Positions 22,120-34,300 are shown, counted from the first letter of the stretch. The stretch is DNA of 64,000 nucleotides from Euleptes europaea (GCF_029931775.1 NC_079324.1:61821268-61885267); one strand, 5' to 3'. The notes: generated by a model not told the origin, from the sequence alone. Made by a program: numbers and translations.

Positions 22120-22205
22120 ACACTGTGGCCACCCAGGTGATCTGGAGAGCCAACAAACAGGGCATAGAGGCTATGTCTTCCCCTGACGTTGCCTCCTGGC
22201 ATTCG
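22120..22205 (-). mobile_element. CR1/L2-like LINE 3' scrap
   Basis: GGAGAGCCAACAAACAGGGC then TTCCCCTGACGTTGCCTCCT matches the element at 59.2-59.5 kb. Confidence 0.6.
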
Positions 22206-22957
22206 TATTCAGAAATACAATACAATTAGATAGTTTGTAGTGTAACATGAATCGAAAGAACGAATGGCTTTTAAAATCATGTGGGACGAGCTATTGCTAA
22301 GTAAACAAATACAGCATATAAAGGAGAGGCTACAATAATGTATAATGGGGGGCAGGGAAGGTAGCAATCCTTGTTCTGAGAGTTGGGGGGTATTCATTTA
22401 TTTTTGTTTTTCTATGTTTATAGTTTGCCTTTCTGAGACTCAAGGTTGATTACACAGTGTAAACTGATGTGATCAATAGAATGAGACATCTACTATAATG
22501 GAATGGTTCAGAAAGGCACTTACTAGGTGAAAGCGACTGTGGACTATACCACTGTGTTTTAGGACATATTATTTGTCCGCTTGAAACCCCTACAGGGTCG
22601 CCATAAATCAGCTGTGACTTGACGACATACAAAAAAATTGTTTGCTGTATGTATTATCATTCTATTGCTGCGTTGTTTTCTACTGATGTAATACTATTTT
22701 TCTACATTGTATCTGCACTTTGGAATCCTAGCCTTAGTACGTTGTTTTTCATGTCTTGTCCTAATGATCACATAGCCCTTTTTGTCTGTTAAATGGTAGA
22801 GGTATGGGCTTGAAGTCTGTTGCTTGACTGCATCTATGATACGGGAATAACTCAAGACAGAGTTTTAAGTTACATAGTATTTTTAAATGTATTTTGTATT
22901 TTAATGGTAAACAAATGTAGCCTAAAATAAGTGGCCTGTCGTCCCTTCTTCCTTCAT
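22206..22957. other. Intergenic with a short 5S-SINE tail
   Basis: 22580-22630 (CAGGGTCGCCATAAATCAGC then TGTGACTTGACGACA) is a BovB-like SINE tail. The rest is unremarkable. Confidence 0.55.
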
Positions 22958-22958
22958 A

Positions 22959-24054
22959 GGTTGCCAACTCTGGTTTGGGATTTTCCTGGAGATTGGGGGT
23001 GGAGGCTGCCGAGAGTCTACCCTACAAAGCAGCCATTTTCTCCAGGGGACCTGATCTCTATCGTCTGAAGATCAGTTGTACCGTGTTTCCCTGAAAATAA
23101 GACACTGTCTTATATTTATTTTTCCTCAACAAGACACACTATGCCTTGTTTTCGGGGGATGTCTTATTTTTATTACCGTAAGTACAGTATGTGTCCCGAG
23201 TCCGCGACCTGGGGCGGACTCTCGGGACTGCGCCTCGCCCCCACTGCCACACCCGGACCTTCAGGAGAACCCCAAGACCTGGGGAGGCAACCCCACTTAC
23301 CAGGCCAGGGGGAAGAGGAGGCGAGGGTGGCTGAGCCCGCTGGCGGCGTGGGTGGATGCAGAGCCGGAGGGGGAAACGGGGGAAGGCCGAGCGCTGACCT
23401 TGCACTTCGGGGGAAGTGGGCCGGCCCGAGGCAGACGGCACGGGTCCTGGGGATGGGCCAGGGACAACCCCTTCCCAGGCAGTGAATGCCCTGAAACCGG
23501 GGGACCCTCCAGGAGAAGCCCAATGCCTGGGGAGGCAATCCCACTTACCAGACCGGGGAGAAGAGGAGGCGAGGGCGGCTGAGCCCGCTGGCGGCGGGGT
23601 GGTTGCAGAGCCGGAGGGGGAAATGGGGGGAGGCCGAGCGCCGACCTTGCACCTCGGGGAGAAGTGGGCTGGCCCGAGGCAGACGGCACGGGTCCTGGGG
23701 ATGGGGGGACAACCCGGGGGGCCCGACAGAGGCCAAAGCTCGGCCCCGCGGGGGGAGCCGTCAGTGGGAGAGGAGTGGGGAGACGACAGGGAATGGGAGT
23801 GATCCCCCCCTGGGAGGTCGGGGCGCAAGCGTGGGAACAGGGGAAGACTGAGCCCAACGGCCCACGTAAGGTGGGGCTCAGGGGAGTTTAGCCTCCCTCT
23901 AGCCACGCCTATCACTATGTCTTATTTTCGTGGTATGGCTTATATTGCTCAAATGCTTGGAAATCCTGCTACGGCTTATTTTATGGGTATGTCTTATTTT
24001 CGGGAAAACGGTAATTCTGGGAGATCTCCAGCCCCCATCTGGAGGTTGGCAATC
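22959..24054. mobile_element. Short inverted-repeat element (MITE-like), split by a later insertion
   Basis: The left part 22959-23080 begins GGTTGCCAACTCTGG. The right part 24012-24054 ends GGAGGTTGGCAATCC, roughly its inverse. The same element occurs uninterrupted at 60388-60602. The two parts read continuously (GATCAGTTG...TAATTCTGGGAGATC) once the inner element is ignored. Confidence 0.8.
23081..24011. mobile_element. 931-bp TA-flanked inverted-repeat element with GC-rich duplicated core
   Basis: It is flanked by TA on both sides. Termini CCGTGTTTCCCTGAAAATAA and, inverted, CCGTTTTCCCGAAAATAAGA form terminal inverted repeats. Subterminal copies of GTCTTATTTTCGGGG-like words occur at both ends (23140-23175, 23910-24000). 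The core is GC-rich and holds two copies of a ~248-bp unit (starts ~23262 and ~23510). There is no transposase. It looks like a non-autonomous DNA transposon with TA target preference. Confidence 0.75.
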
Positions 24055-24080
24055 CTACTTTCTTGCTTTATGTTGAGCCA

Positions 24081-24418
24081 AAGCCAGCGTGGTGTAGTGG
24101 TTAAGAGCAGTGGTTTGGAGCGGTGTTGGGTTTGATTCCCCACTCCTCCACATGAGTGGCCGAGGCTAATCTGGAGAACCGGGTTTAATTCCCCACTCCA
24201 CATGAGTGGCGGATGCTAATCTGGTAAACCAGGTTGGTTTCCCCACTCTTACACATGAAGCCAGCTGGGTGACCTTGGGCTAGTCACATTCTCTCAGCCC
24301 CACCTACCTCACAGGGTGTCTGTTGTGGGGAGGGGACGGGAAGGTGATTGTAAGCCGGTTTGAGTCTCCCTTCACTGGTAGAGAAAGTTGGCATAGAAAA
24401 ACCAACTCTTCTTCTTCA
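24081..24418 (+). mobile_element. CORE-SINE copy with partial internal duplication
   Basis: It carries two GGTTTGATTCCCC / GGTTTAATTCCCC-type B-box segments (~24127 and ~24181), so part of the head is repeated. The end is GAGAAAGTTGGCATAGAAAA. Confidence 0.85.
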
Positions 24419-24489
24419 AAGAGACATGTACTCAAATAGCACCACAGCTATTCTTCTAAGCGTGTTTTGACTCGACTCAGTCCTTTCTC

Positions 24490-24652
24490 CAGGAGGTGCG
24501 TCCTCTTCATTTTATCTTCACAATAACCTTGCGAGGTGGGTTATGCTGAAAGAGTGAACGTCTGAACATCACCCAGCAGGCTTATTGGCAAGTGAGGATC
24601 TGAATTGGGGTCTCCCTGGTCCTATCCGTATCCCCTGCACCACACCAGTTCT
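24490..24652 (-). mobile_element. MIR/CORE-like SINE next to the TCTN1 CpG island
   Basis: TTCATTTTATCTTCACAATA, then CTTGCGAGGTGGGTTATGCT and CCCCTGCACCACACCAGTTC, match the 58.5-kb copy. It ends where CpG density rises. Confidence 0.7.
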
Positions 24653-24737
24653 ACCGGGCGCCCACTTCGACGCAGCATCCCTTTCTGCAAAGCCGCTCCT
24701 TACCTGCCGGCCGTTGGGCCTACCGAGAGCTCAAGCC

Positions 24738-24751
24738 GTTGCCATGGCCAC
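24738..24751 (+). promoter_or_regulatory. RFX X-box-like motif 1
   Basis: GTTGCCATGGCCAC differs at one position from the ideal X-box palindrome GTTGCCATGGCAAC. RFX factors drive many ciliary genes, and this site lies ~200 bp upstream of the TCTN1 ATG. Confidence 0.65.
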
Positions 24752-24874
24752 AGCTTCACCCTTTCCCACAATGCCTCGGGCGCGGCAGCGCTGCTTCTCT
24801 CTCGGCCTCCAAGGGGCGCTGCTTCCGATCGTCCGCCGCGACGATGCAGCCAGAGTCCCGTCGTGCTCTGCGCT

Positions 24875-24888
24875 GTCTCCATGGCTAC
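24875..24888 (+). promoter_or_regulatory. RFX X-box-like motif 2
   Basis: GTCTCCATGGCTAC is a second 14-bp near-palindrome with the CCATGG core, three mismatches from the ideal X-box. It lies 63 bp before the TCTN1 start codon and overlaps a CCAAT box. Confidence 0.45.
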
Positions 24889-24950
24889 CCAATCGCGGGC
24901 CTCGGTTGTTGTCTAGGCCGCGGCGGCGTGCCTGCGAGGCGGATGCCCGG

Positions 24951-25308
24951 ATGGGGTCTGGAGCGGCGCTGCCGCTGCTGAGGGCCCTGCTGTGCCTGTT
25001 GGTGCTGCCGCTGCCGGCGGCCCCGTCCACGGCCGTGCCGACCCCGGGCGCCTCCGTCGCGGCGACAAGCCCAGATGGGGCCGCGACGGGGCCGCAGCCC
25101 GAAGGGTTCTCTGGCACGGCACCAACCGCAGGGGGCCCCTCTCCAGCCCCCGAAACGAGCCAGAGCCCCACCGCGGGATCCAGGCCGAGCACCAGCAGCC
25201 CCACAGAGACCCCGGGGCCCAGCCCCGCAGGGACCCGCGGCCCCTCCAGGCCGGTGGATCCCAGTACGACCCCCCGTCCCGGTCCTTGGCCCCAGCCGGT
25301 GATGGACG
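24951..25308 (+). CDS. TCTN1: TCTN1 exon 1: signal peptide and mucin-like linker
   Basis: ATG GGG TCT begins a hydrophobic leader ([18 protein letters not shown]), followed by about 95 residues rich in P, S, T and G. The donor is G|GTGAGT. An out-of-frame ATG at 24943 opens a 12-codon uORF ending at 24981, overlapping the start. The main frame is open further upstream, with an in-frame ATG in strong context at 24744. The start at 24951 was chosen because it places the signal peptide at the N-terminus as in orthologues. Confidence 0.88.
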
Positions 25309-28300
25309 GTGAGTTCTGCCCCATTGCTTTACGATGTGGGAAGGGAGTTGAGCCGAGGAGTGTGGGAGCTCAGTGGAACCTCCACGTGCAGGGGCAGTCT
25401 ACCCTATACAAGGCACATAGCTACCGGTCGTTCGAATGCGGGGGAGGGGTTCAGTCCTAACGCTTTTTACACTTCTTCGCCTTCAGTGGCCACATTGTGC
25501 ACCTGTGACCTCTTGGTGGACCAGTGCGATATCAATTGCTGTTGTGATCCCACCTGCACTGCTGCAGATTTCAGCCTTTTCACGGCATGCTCAGTTCCGG
25601 TTGTCACGTAAGTGTTTGCACACACCTTTCATGGTTTGCAGCGTGAAGGTGCATTTTGCGAGCCGCTTTAGATGTTCAAGAAGGGCACGTGCGTCGGCAC
25701 TCATTTGAATGTAGCACATGAGAATGTACTTGGGTGTGGGTGGTGGGAATCATTTGCCTGCCAAACTAAAAGCCAGATCTGCCTCTCCTGTGTAGTGCCC
25801 GTTGAAGAAGCCTTTGGATGGAATGGCAATAGCTGGGGTAAACATGCAGCTTTTGGTATGGCGCTGCCCTCTTGTGGACCCATATCACCTTGGAGTGCAT
25901 TGGCAGCAGAGTTGGTTCTCTGAAAGCCCCTTCATCCCCATCTGTCCTCGTGTATACAGAAGGCTAGCCCATTAAGAGGAAGGCTAGATGAAAAGGCTTC
26001 TCCCCATTGTGCTGCCTACCCATCTGTAGGGAATTTTTCTTCATGGGTTTCAGAGAAGTGGTTCTCCCCCCCACGTATATTTGGAGGCAATGTGGCCTTA
26101 TGACCGGATTCAATTTCTGCCATGTTAAAACTTGCATATTTAACTCCCCTCATTTGCCCCTTTCACTCAGGAACTTTAATTTAAATAGAAACTGCCCAGA
26201 TCGTATTTTTAGGAATTATGAGTCACTGCCATACTCCCAAATATGTCTGGATTTCATACCTGTTAAGTGAAAGTATCTCGGTCATAAGAAGGAAGTTGTT
26301 TTCTGGGAAGCATTTTAACAGGATTGTGCTTTTAAAAACCCTAAACTGTACACCGATGTAAGCCAAATTCTAAATGAAGAAGAGTTCAGCTCTGGAACCT
26401 GACAACTGTACAAATAGCATTTTCACACATTTTGTAAAATATTGCCAAATTTTTGCTAACTACTAGAAGGCCTTTACTAGTTCCTGGGCTGTCTCATGAA
26501 TCTATGATGCTGCCTTCTACCAAGTCAGACCATTGGTCTGACAGCCAGTGGCCCTCTATGGTCTTAGGCCGAGAAAAACCTGTGAGATCCTTTAACTGGA
26601 GATATCAGGGATCAACCTGGGACCTTCTGCATGCTCATTTGGAGGGGCTGTGTTGACTCACAGGGAGAGCATCTGCTTTTCATGGAGGTGGTCAGTATCT
26701 CTTGTGAAAGATCAGGTAGCAGGCAATGGGAAAGACCTTAAACAGAGACCCTAGAGAACCATTGGCAGTCAGAATAGATAAGACTGATCTTGATAGAACA
26801 AACCCTAGAGAACACATTAGATGCTACACTTGCTTTGGTCTCTATTCAAGCTCTTAGTCACACTTAGCTCAATATACTCAAGGACTTTCCCAACACCTAC
26901 TATTTGAGAGTCTGTAACTAAGGATGCCAGACATTGAACCTGGAACATTCTATGTGCAAAGCAGGTACTCTACGACAGCCATGGCCCTTTTCTAAAATGT
27001 CTGTGCGTTTTTTTTAAGTCAGTTAACCTTCCAGAACCTCTTAAAAGAAAGCAGCTGCCTTTTATACTTGCAACTGTTAGCCCAAGTGCTTATGTGGTAT
27101 TGTTAAGGGTCACATGTTGTCAAGGTTATCCTGCAGCTGAAGAGCTGGAATTCTTCTTTTAAAAACCTGAGATTTGGGGACAATATTAAGTTCTATGTGT
27201 GTACAGGATAACCATGAAAATATGAAATCTATGAATCAGAGTGCCCAGTTTTATGTTGCTGAATCTGTAATAATAATAGGATCTGTGCGTCTGTGGCGAT
27301 GAAGCCAGGAGTCCACAATTGGCCACCAGTGTCAGGATGATTGAGGGAGCTGCAGTGCCAAAAGTGAAGGGAATCAGAACGCCCTGGCCCACATAATTTC
27401 CAGAAACCCCTATCCCCCACTTTTTGCATTGGAAGCTATGCTTGCCTCCCCTCTGGCATAACTCTCCAGAAAATAAAGCTAGGTGTTTGAAAACTGGGCA
27501 TCAAGTTCAGGATGATGAAGATAATGGGCGATGCAGTGTCAAAAATGAAGGGAATTGGAACGCTTTGGCCCAGGATATCTCCAGAAGCACCCTCCCCCAG
27601 CTCTGTGCAAAGGGAGCTAAGAGCTAGGAGTCTCAACCCTGGCCACCAGCTTTAGGATGACGATGGAACTTGCAGTGCTAGGAATGAAGGGAATTGGAAC
27701 ATCCTGGCAGTTTAGTTGTCAAACATCCCTTGGGTATTTGCACCGGAAGCAAAGGTTTTCACATGACAAGCCAGCAGGAACAGGTAGCACAGACAGGGAG
27801 GGTTTTAGGGCTGTGTTTATGTATACAGAAAAAGCAGCAACTAGGCACCCTGCCACCACACCTGCTCCCCCCCCCCCCCGCCCACCATCAGCAAGGGCAA
27901 AAGAAGAAGAGGAAGCAGCCGGGCATCTTCCTATTATGCCAGGACCCAGATTTATTTGAACGCTTCCTCTGTGAGCACCGTTGTTATATTTTAGTTCTGT
28001 ATTTGTTTTAAATTGCCTTAAATTGAGTGCCAATTGTTGGATGAAGCACAGGATTAAAATATGATAGATAAGCAAATACAACATGCTCCATCGAAATCTC
28101 AAATGTCTACTCTGCCTGTTAATGCCCACGGTGTGCAGTGTATGAGACTTCCTTCTGAGCCCTTCTTTTGGACTAAGCCATCCAGCTGTGCATTGTTCAA
28201 CAGCTGTTTATGCCTCTGGCACGTTTAGTGCATTGGGAATCTGACAGACAAATAAAGCTATGCCAGCTAACAGTATTCCTATTGACTGCAAATAAGCCAG

Positions 28301-31300
28301 CAAGCTTGCTGCCATGCTGTTCAGATCTTTCAATATAGCTACCTTCCATTTTGAAAAAACAGAGGCTTCAAAATAATCCAGCAGGAATTCTCATCTTGAA
28401 AGGCAATACTTGCCAACCCTCTTCTTTTCTCTCCTTCTCCCCTCCCCACCCCTGGCAATTCATCAACCCAACCTGGCTGTGCAGTCTTATTCTCAGTTCT
28501 TTGAAAAGTGAATCACTGGTCACCTGGGACTGTTGTTTGCCATTGTTCTGGCCCACAATGCAATTACCACCCACCTCCGAGCACTTCTAGAGCTACTAGC
28601 CATGGACGTGCCCTAGGCTTGAGATGTATTCTCTTAGGGAAAAGGTGACCTTGCCTAAAAAGACAAGCACTTAATGTGTGCGTGTGTTGTTGTGTGTGTA
28701 TGTGTTAAGTGCCATCAAGTCGCTTATGAGTCATGATGACCCTATGAATCAATGTCCTCTAAAATGTCCTGTCTTTGACAGCCTTGCTCAGATCTTGCAA
28801 ACTGAGAGCTGTGGCTTCCTTTATTGAGTCAATCCATCTCTTGTTGGGGCTTCCTCTTTTCCTGCTGCCTTCAACTTTTCATAACATGACTGTCTTTTCC
28901 AGTGACTCTGGTCTTCTCATAATGTGATCAAAATACGATAGCCTCAGTTTAGTCATTTTAACTTCCAGGGTCAGTTCAGGCTTGATTTGATCTATAACCC
29001 ACTGATTTGTTTTTGGCAGTCCAAGGTATCCGTAACAAACACCTCCAACCCCACATTTCAAAGGAATCTACTTTCTTCCAGCTTTCACATCCATACATAC
29101 TAATAGGGAATATGATGGCATGAATGTTACTCCTGGAAAATGCGGCTAGAATGCCAGCCACAGCCTTGTCTGGAGGTTATTCTTCTGAACAACCATTTCT
29201 GAAGGACTTTTCAGTCCCAGCCATCACAACAATAGCACCATGTAGCAGATTAGGTCAAGAAAGAGAGATGCCAAGGCTTTGTGGCAGGGAGGGGGGTAGG
29301 ATTTGAACCTGGGTCAACAGAGCCGATTCCAGGTTTTGATGGGTCGTTGGTCCAGCAAGCAGCTATCTGTGAGCCCTGTTCATCCCATGTTGCCCCTTGG
29401 CTTGTAGAAAAAAAGAAGGCAGTGCCCTTGGGAACATACACAATACTTTTTTCATCCCTGCAGAACCAGGACTACCCTCAAAAACCTCTGAGATTAGCAG
29501 CTTCTGGGGCAAAGGCTGTTACTTTCAGGCAACACCTCTGGTTTCTTATATTTTTGAAATCGATTCTTGCAGATCATACCAAAGACTGGTCCTGCTAATT
29601 AGCATGTTGGATACATGAAGCTGTCTTATACTGAGTGAGACCACTGGCCCAGCACGATCAGCATTGTCTACTCAGACTGGCAGCGGCTCTCCAGGGTTTC
29701 AGGCAGAGGCCTTTCACACCACCCTACTGCCTGGTCCTGTTAGTGGAGACACCAGGGATCGAACCTGGGATCTTCTGCATGCCAGGGAGATGCTCCACCA
29801 CTGAGCCCCACTCCCTCCGCTACTTGTGAGCTTTGCGGAGATGATAGCCCTCCCTGCATCTGGTGCTCAGAGGCTTGCAGACTGTGAAACACGGGGCTTT
29901 CATTTAGCTGCTTTGACCATCGATAAATATCTCCTCTGTGAGTGTCTAATCTGTTCTTCAACACACACACAGCTGTTAGCCATCTCTGTGTCTTAGTCCA
30001 CTTTCAGCAGGATTGCTGGACTTTAGGTACTGGATTACGAAGCCATCCACCACTTCTCACAAAGCAAATGTATATACATTCTCCCACTTGAATCCACTCA
30101 TGACTGGTGGCAATCTATTGCCTCAGAAAAAAAGAGTTGGAAATTCCCCCCCATTTAAATGGTTTAGAGGTCTTTGTGGGTCTCTTCCCCCACCCCCACA
30201 GTGGAGATCATTCCTTAATGTTACTTAAATCAAAGCTTCTTGATTTCTCTCAAGTAAGTAGTACGCACTTTGTTTTTAAAATCTCAGATTTAAGTTGTGA
30301 GCTCAAGGACTGCCTGGGCATGTTGACATGATGATGAAAGGAGTACACTTCATATGGCCAAAGGGCATTACAATCAAAATAAAGAATATATGAATTAGAG
30401 GAACATCAAATAATTAACATATTACAATAAAAACAAATCAAAACCCTGGCCTGAAAACACAAGCACCTATGTCATACTACAGTGGGTTAGGCCTCAAGGG
30501 GAGGGACCATGGCTCAGTGGAAGAGCCTCTGCTTTGCATACAGGAGGTCCCAGGTTCAATCCCTGGCATCTCCAGTTAAAAAGATCAAGTAGAGGGTAAT
30601 GTGAAAGATCTCTGCCCAAGAACTTGGAGAACTGCTGCCAGTCTTAGATAATACTGACTTTGATAGTCTGATTCAGTGTAAGGCAGCTTCATGTGTTCAA
30701 ATGCAGCTCTAGCCCAAATTTTCAGGGCAACAAGTAAATACAATGAAACCAGTTAAGTGGATCTCGGTCAGCCAGACGCAAGTTGAAACTGGCTAAAATC
30801 ACTGTGACGAATTTAAATTGGGCTCCAAGTAAGGAGAACGGAACAGAATATAATGAGGAAGATCCTGCAGTTCCAACACAGGTTTTTGGATGTAATTACC
30901 CATTAACATGGCCATTGGCATAGGTTGATGAAGTTGGAGAGATATGAAGCTCTGTTGAGGTCTCTTTAATCAGGCCAAATCATTGAGGGAAGACCTGTTG
31001 ATATACCGAAGCTGCCTTCTGCCAAGTAAGACCTTCCTGTTGTCTACTCTGAGTGGTAGTGACCATCCAGCATTTAAGGAAAAGTCTTTCTGCACCACCT
31101 ACTACCTGAGGTCCTTTAACAGGAAATGCCAGAGTCTGAGCCTGACCTTTCTTTATGCAAACAATATGTTTTACTTGTGCTGGAAAAGACCCTTGGGCTA
31201 GACCCAACCAGTTTTCCCACTGGGAGTCCTCTTTAATCCCCAGAAAGACAGTGTTTGGGATCATTGGACCTGCATGGACAAAAACCATTGTAATGGGGCC

Positions 31301-34300
31301 TGTACTAAGGAAGAGAATTGGCCATAATTGAGCAAAACAAGCTTGCTGGATCCATCCTCTTGTCTGCCTGAAGCATTCCAAGAGCTGGTGCCGTTCAGAG
31401 AAGATCACATTGAGCCAGATGGATTAAGGGACCACATTGAGCCTTGAGTTGGATTAAGGGAGCTTTGTATCTTCTTGCTGCTGTTCCATGTTAACTGTGT
31501 ATCAACAGCTCACGCTTTTCCCCTTTTATTATTTTCTCTTGGAGAGGTGACAGCCAGCTCTGCAGCCAGCAAGAAGCTCTTTATTCAATGGACACATCAG
31601 CACACCCTCCCAAGAGGACCTATCAACTAGCTGACAAGGTCAACCCCAGTGTTTTCTGCGTCCAGACCGTCAACTGTAAGTGGAGCCGCCTTGGGTGTAA
31701 AAATGTTCTTGTGTGGATGCTCGAAAATCCTCCCGAGTGATGCTGCTGAAGGAAGAAGAGTTTCTCCATGTATTTGGAGCTGAGCTGCAGTTCCCCCATC
31801 CTGAGTACTTTGGGCAAAAATGCAGACAAACTGTCATGGCTGTAGCATTGCAGGAGGTGTGGTCTGTAGTGGAATTTAACCTGAGCAGAACTTTTTTTTT
31901 TAGTGGCAGGTCTCTCAGCCTGGTAACTTGAAGCATAGGGGTTGGACTAGATGACCCTGGTGGTCCCTTCCAACTCTATGATTCTATGTTTGACAAATAA
32001 AGTTGATTTAATCTGCTTATTTAGATTTATAGGCCACTTTATCCTGAAGTCGTTGGGCCTTTAACGAAAGCAAACATCAGTAAAACATAATCAGATTTAA
32101 AGGTATGTGTGTTCTTTTCTGTTCCAGTTTTCCAGATCCTGCTAATCCTGTTTCCTGGCATTGCTGTCCCTTTTCTATGAGCATTCATAGTGATATAGAA
32201 TATAATCTCATCTTGTAAATTGATCCCCACTTAAAACATCAGCCAGGAAGAGATATATGGCTAATGAATACTTTTGAAGTGGGAAAATAAATCACCCCTA
32301 TGAATACCATTCCGGAGAGGAAACCTACCTGCCATCTGCATGTTTGAACTGTGTGGCTCTCTTCAGACTTCCTGACAAAAGATTGCTTGTGGTTGCAGCA
32401 ACAAGCCTCACAGATCCTCCGATATGGAAGACTTCCAGATTCCTGACAAACCAGTTTGGCATTTCATCTGATTTGGATGTCACAACAAACAGTGGTTTCT
32501 TCTCTTGCCTACAGCCAAGGATTCCAAACCAGGGTTACACTGGAGAACAAAGCACAGTTTGTTGTTTTGCCCGCAAGCTGGACATCATGACAAACTTTTG
32601 ATATGTTGTAGACCAGGGGGTCTCCAGTATCCCAGCTGCACGCAAGGGAGGGGAATTCAGCTTGAGAATTCCCGTAAGAACAAACTGTAGCTTGTTGCTA
32701 TGTCTGAATGCAGCCAGTGTGTCTGAAAGACCACAGAAGGATGTATCAGTCTGTTTGCTCTGCATTCACAGAGACCTTTGGCTAATTAGGTGAAAACAAC
32801 AGCAAAGATCAAGCTGTATTACAAAAATTGTAGTCCAATACAGTTACCAAGTACCGCGCCTGCAGCACAACATGACATGTCCCACTATTCCCCCCCCCTT
32901 CCAGACAAAGCCGCACTGACCTTCCAACCTCCAGAAATACCTACTTCGGAAAATTTTGATCAATTGCTCCAGGGCTATGTTGGAATTCCCTCTAGTACCG
33001 GAACAGACTTTACATCAAGTGTTGAATCGGAAACCCGGAGTGCTGCTAATGGCGATGAAATCAGCAGATATGAGGTAGAGGGAAAAGCTTCTTGCTTATT
33101 ATGTCAACTGTAACTTTAGAACAGTTATAAAAAGCAGACAGACACAAATATGGTGCTATAAAAGGTTCAGATGTGAGGCTGAAATTCATCAGTGCTGAGA
33201 TATAGCTTGTCGCTTATCAGATGCAGAAAATTAAACCCGTGTGTTTTCTGTTGACAGTACAGAGATCCGATACAGACAGCAGATGGGTTTCTGTGGCTTC
33301 CCGCTCCGCTGTTCTTCTCCCAGTGTGCCGACATCAATCCTGCAGGTCAGAGAGAACTCTCTGCTACGATCTCTCCGTTCCAGTGTGTAGGTTTGGACAA
33401 TGCCAGATGCTTTGGTTGTCTCCCCTTGGCGGGGGGCATGTTGCCCCAGGCCACAGAAACCCCTCCTGCCAGGCATCATGCAGCTGTTCCAAGGCATCAT
33501 AGAGCTCTTGGTGATTTGGTATAGCAGAGTAACATGGCCAACCCTCTGGAATGCGTTGTTTGGCTGCGCCTTTGTGGGTGGGATGGTTATTTCTACAGTT
33601 TAGCATTTTTATTTTGTTTATTGGTGGGTTTTGGCATGATCAGAGGATGGTAGTTGACAACTCCAAAATTGGGTTGGGTGAAGGGAGAAAGAGGTGTGAA
33701 GAGGCAAACGGATAGAGAAGGTGGTGGGTTTTCCTTGTGAAGGCCTTTGCACATGAAAGATCAGACAAAATTTTAATACTAGATTCAAGTCCAGTAGCAC
33801 CTTAGAGGCCAAGAAGATTTTGGGGGGTATAAGCTTACAAGAGTCGAAGCTCCCTTTGTCAGATGTACTGTATACTTTTATATCGTATCTGTGCCATTGT
33901 TTTCACTGACACCAGCCTACCAGTTTCAGAACCTCTTTGGGTGATTCTCTTGTCTTCTGTGGTTGCTGCAGGGTTCCTTGTAAACCAGGCTGTGAAATGC
34001 AGCCGGATGATCGAGGCAAACGAATGCACCACCATTCCGGCTCTTGGCATGGAATACTACACCAATTCGAGCATTCTGGCGGTAAGCCAGGGTTTTTCTG
34101 GCGGTAAGCCAGGGTTTTTGGGATTCCCTTGACGGCTGGCGTTAAAGCCGGGGGAGGGAGGAGAGGAGGCAGGAGCACAGGTGGTTTCCTTTTTGCCCAG
34201 CAAGATGAGTAATGGTACATAAAGGGATCTCAGGAAAGATCAGTTTTAGTGTGGGACTTCAGGATGGAGGCGTAGCCATTTGCTGTTTTTAGGGAAACTG

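Larger units (their letters stand above)
24640..25320. promoter_or_regulatory. CpG-rich TCTN1 promoter and first exon
   Basis: GC and CpG content rise sharply after a SINE fragment at ~24650 and fall after exon 1. The stretch holds two X-box-like palindromes and a CCAAT (24887) before the ATG. There is no TATA box. Confidence 0.75.

Noticed and set aside
23139-23915. Open frames up to 258 codons on both strands at 23.1-23.9 kb
   Set aside because: They lie in the duplicated GC-rich core of a transposon-like element, are repetitive and proline/glycine-rich, and match nothing known.
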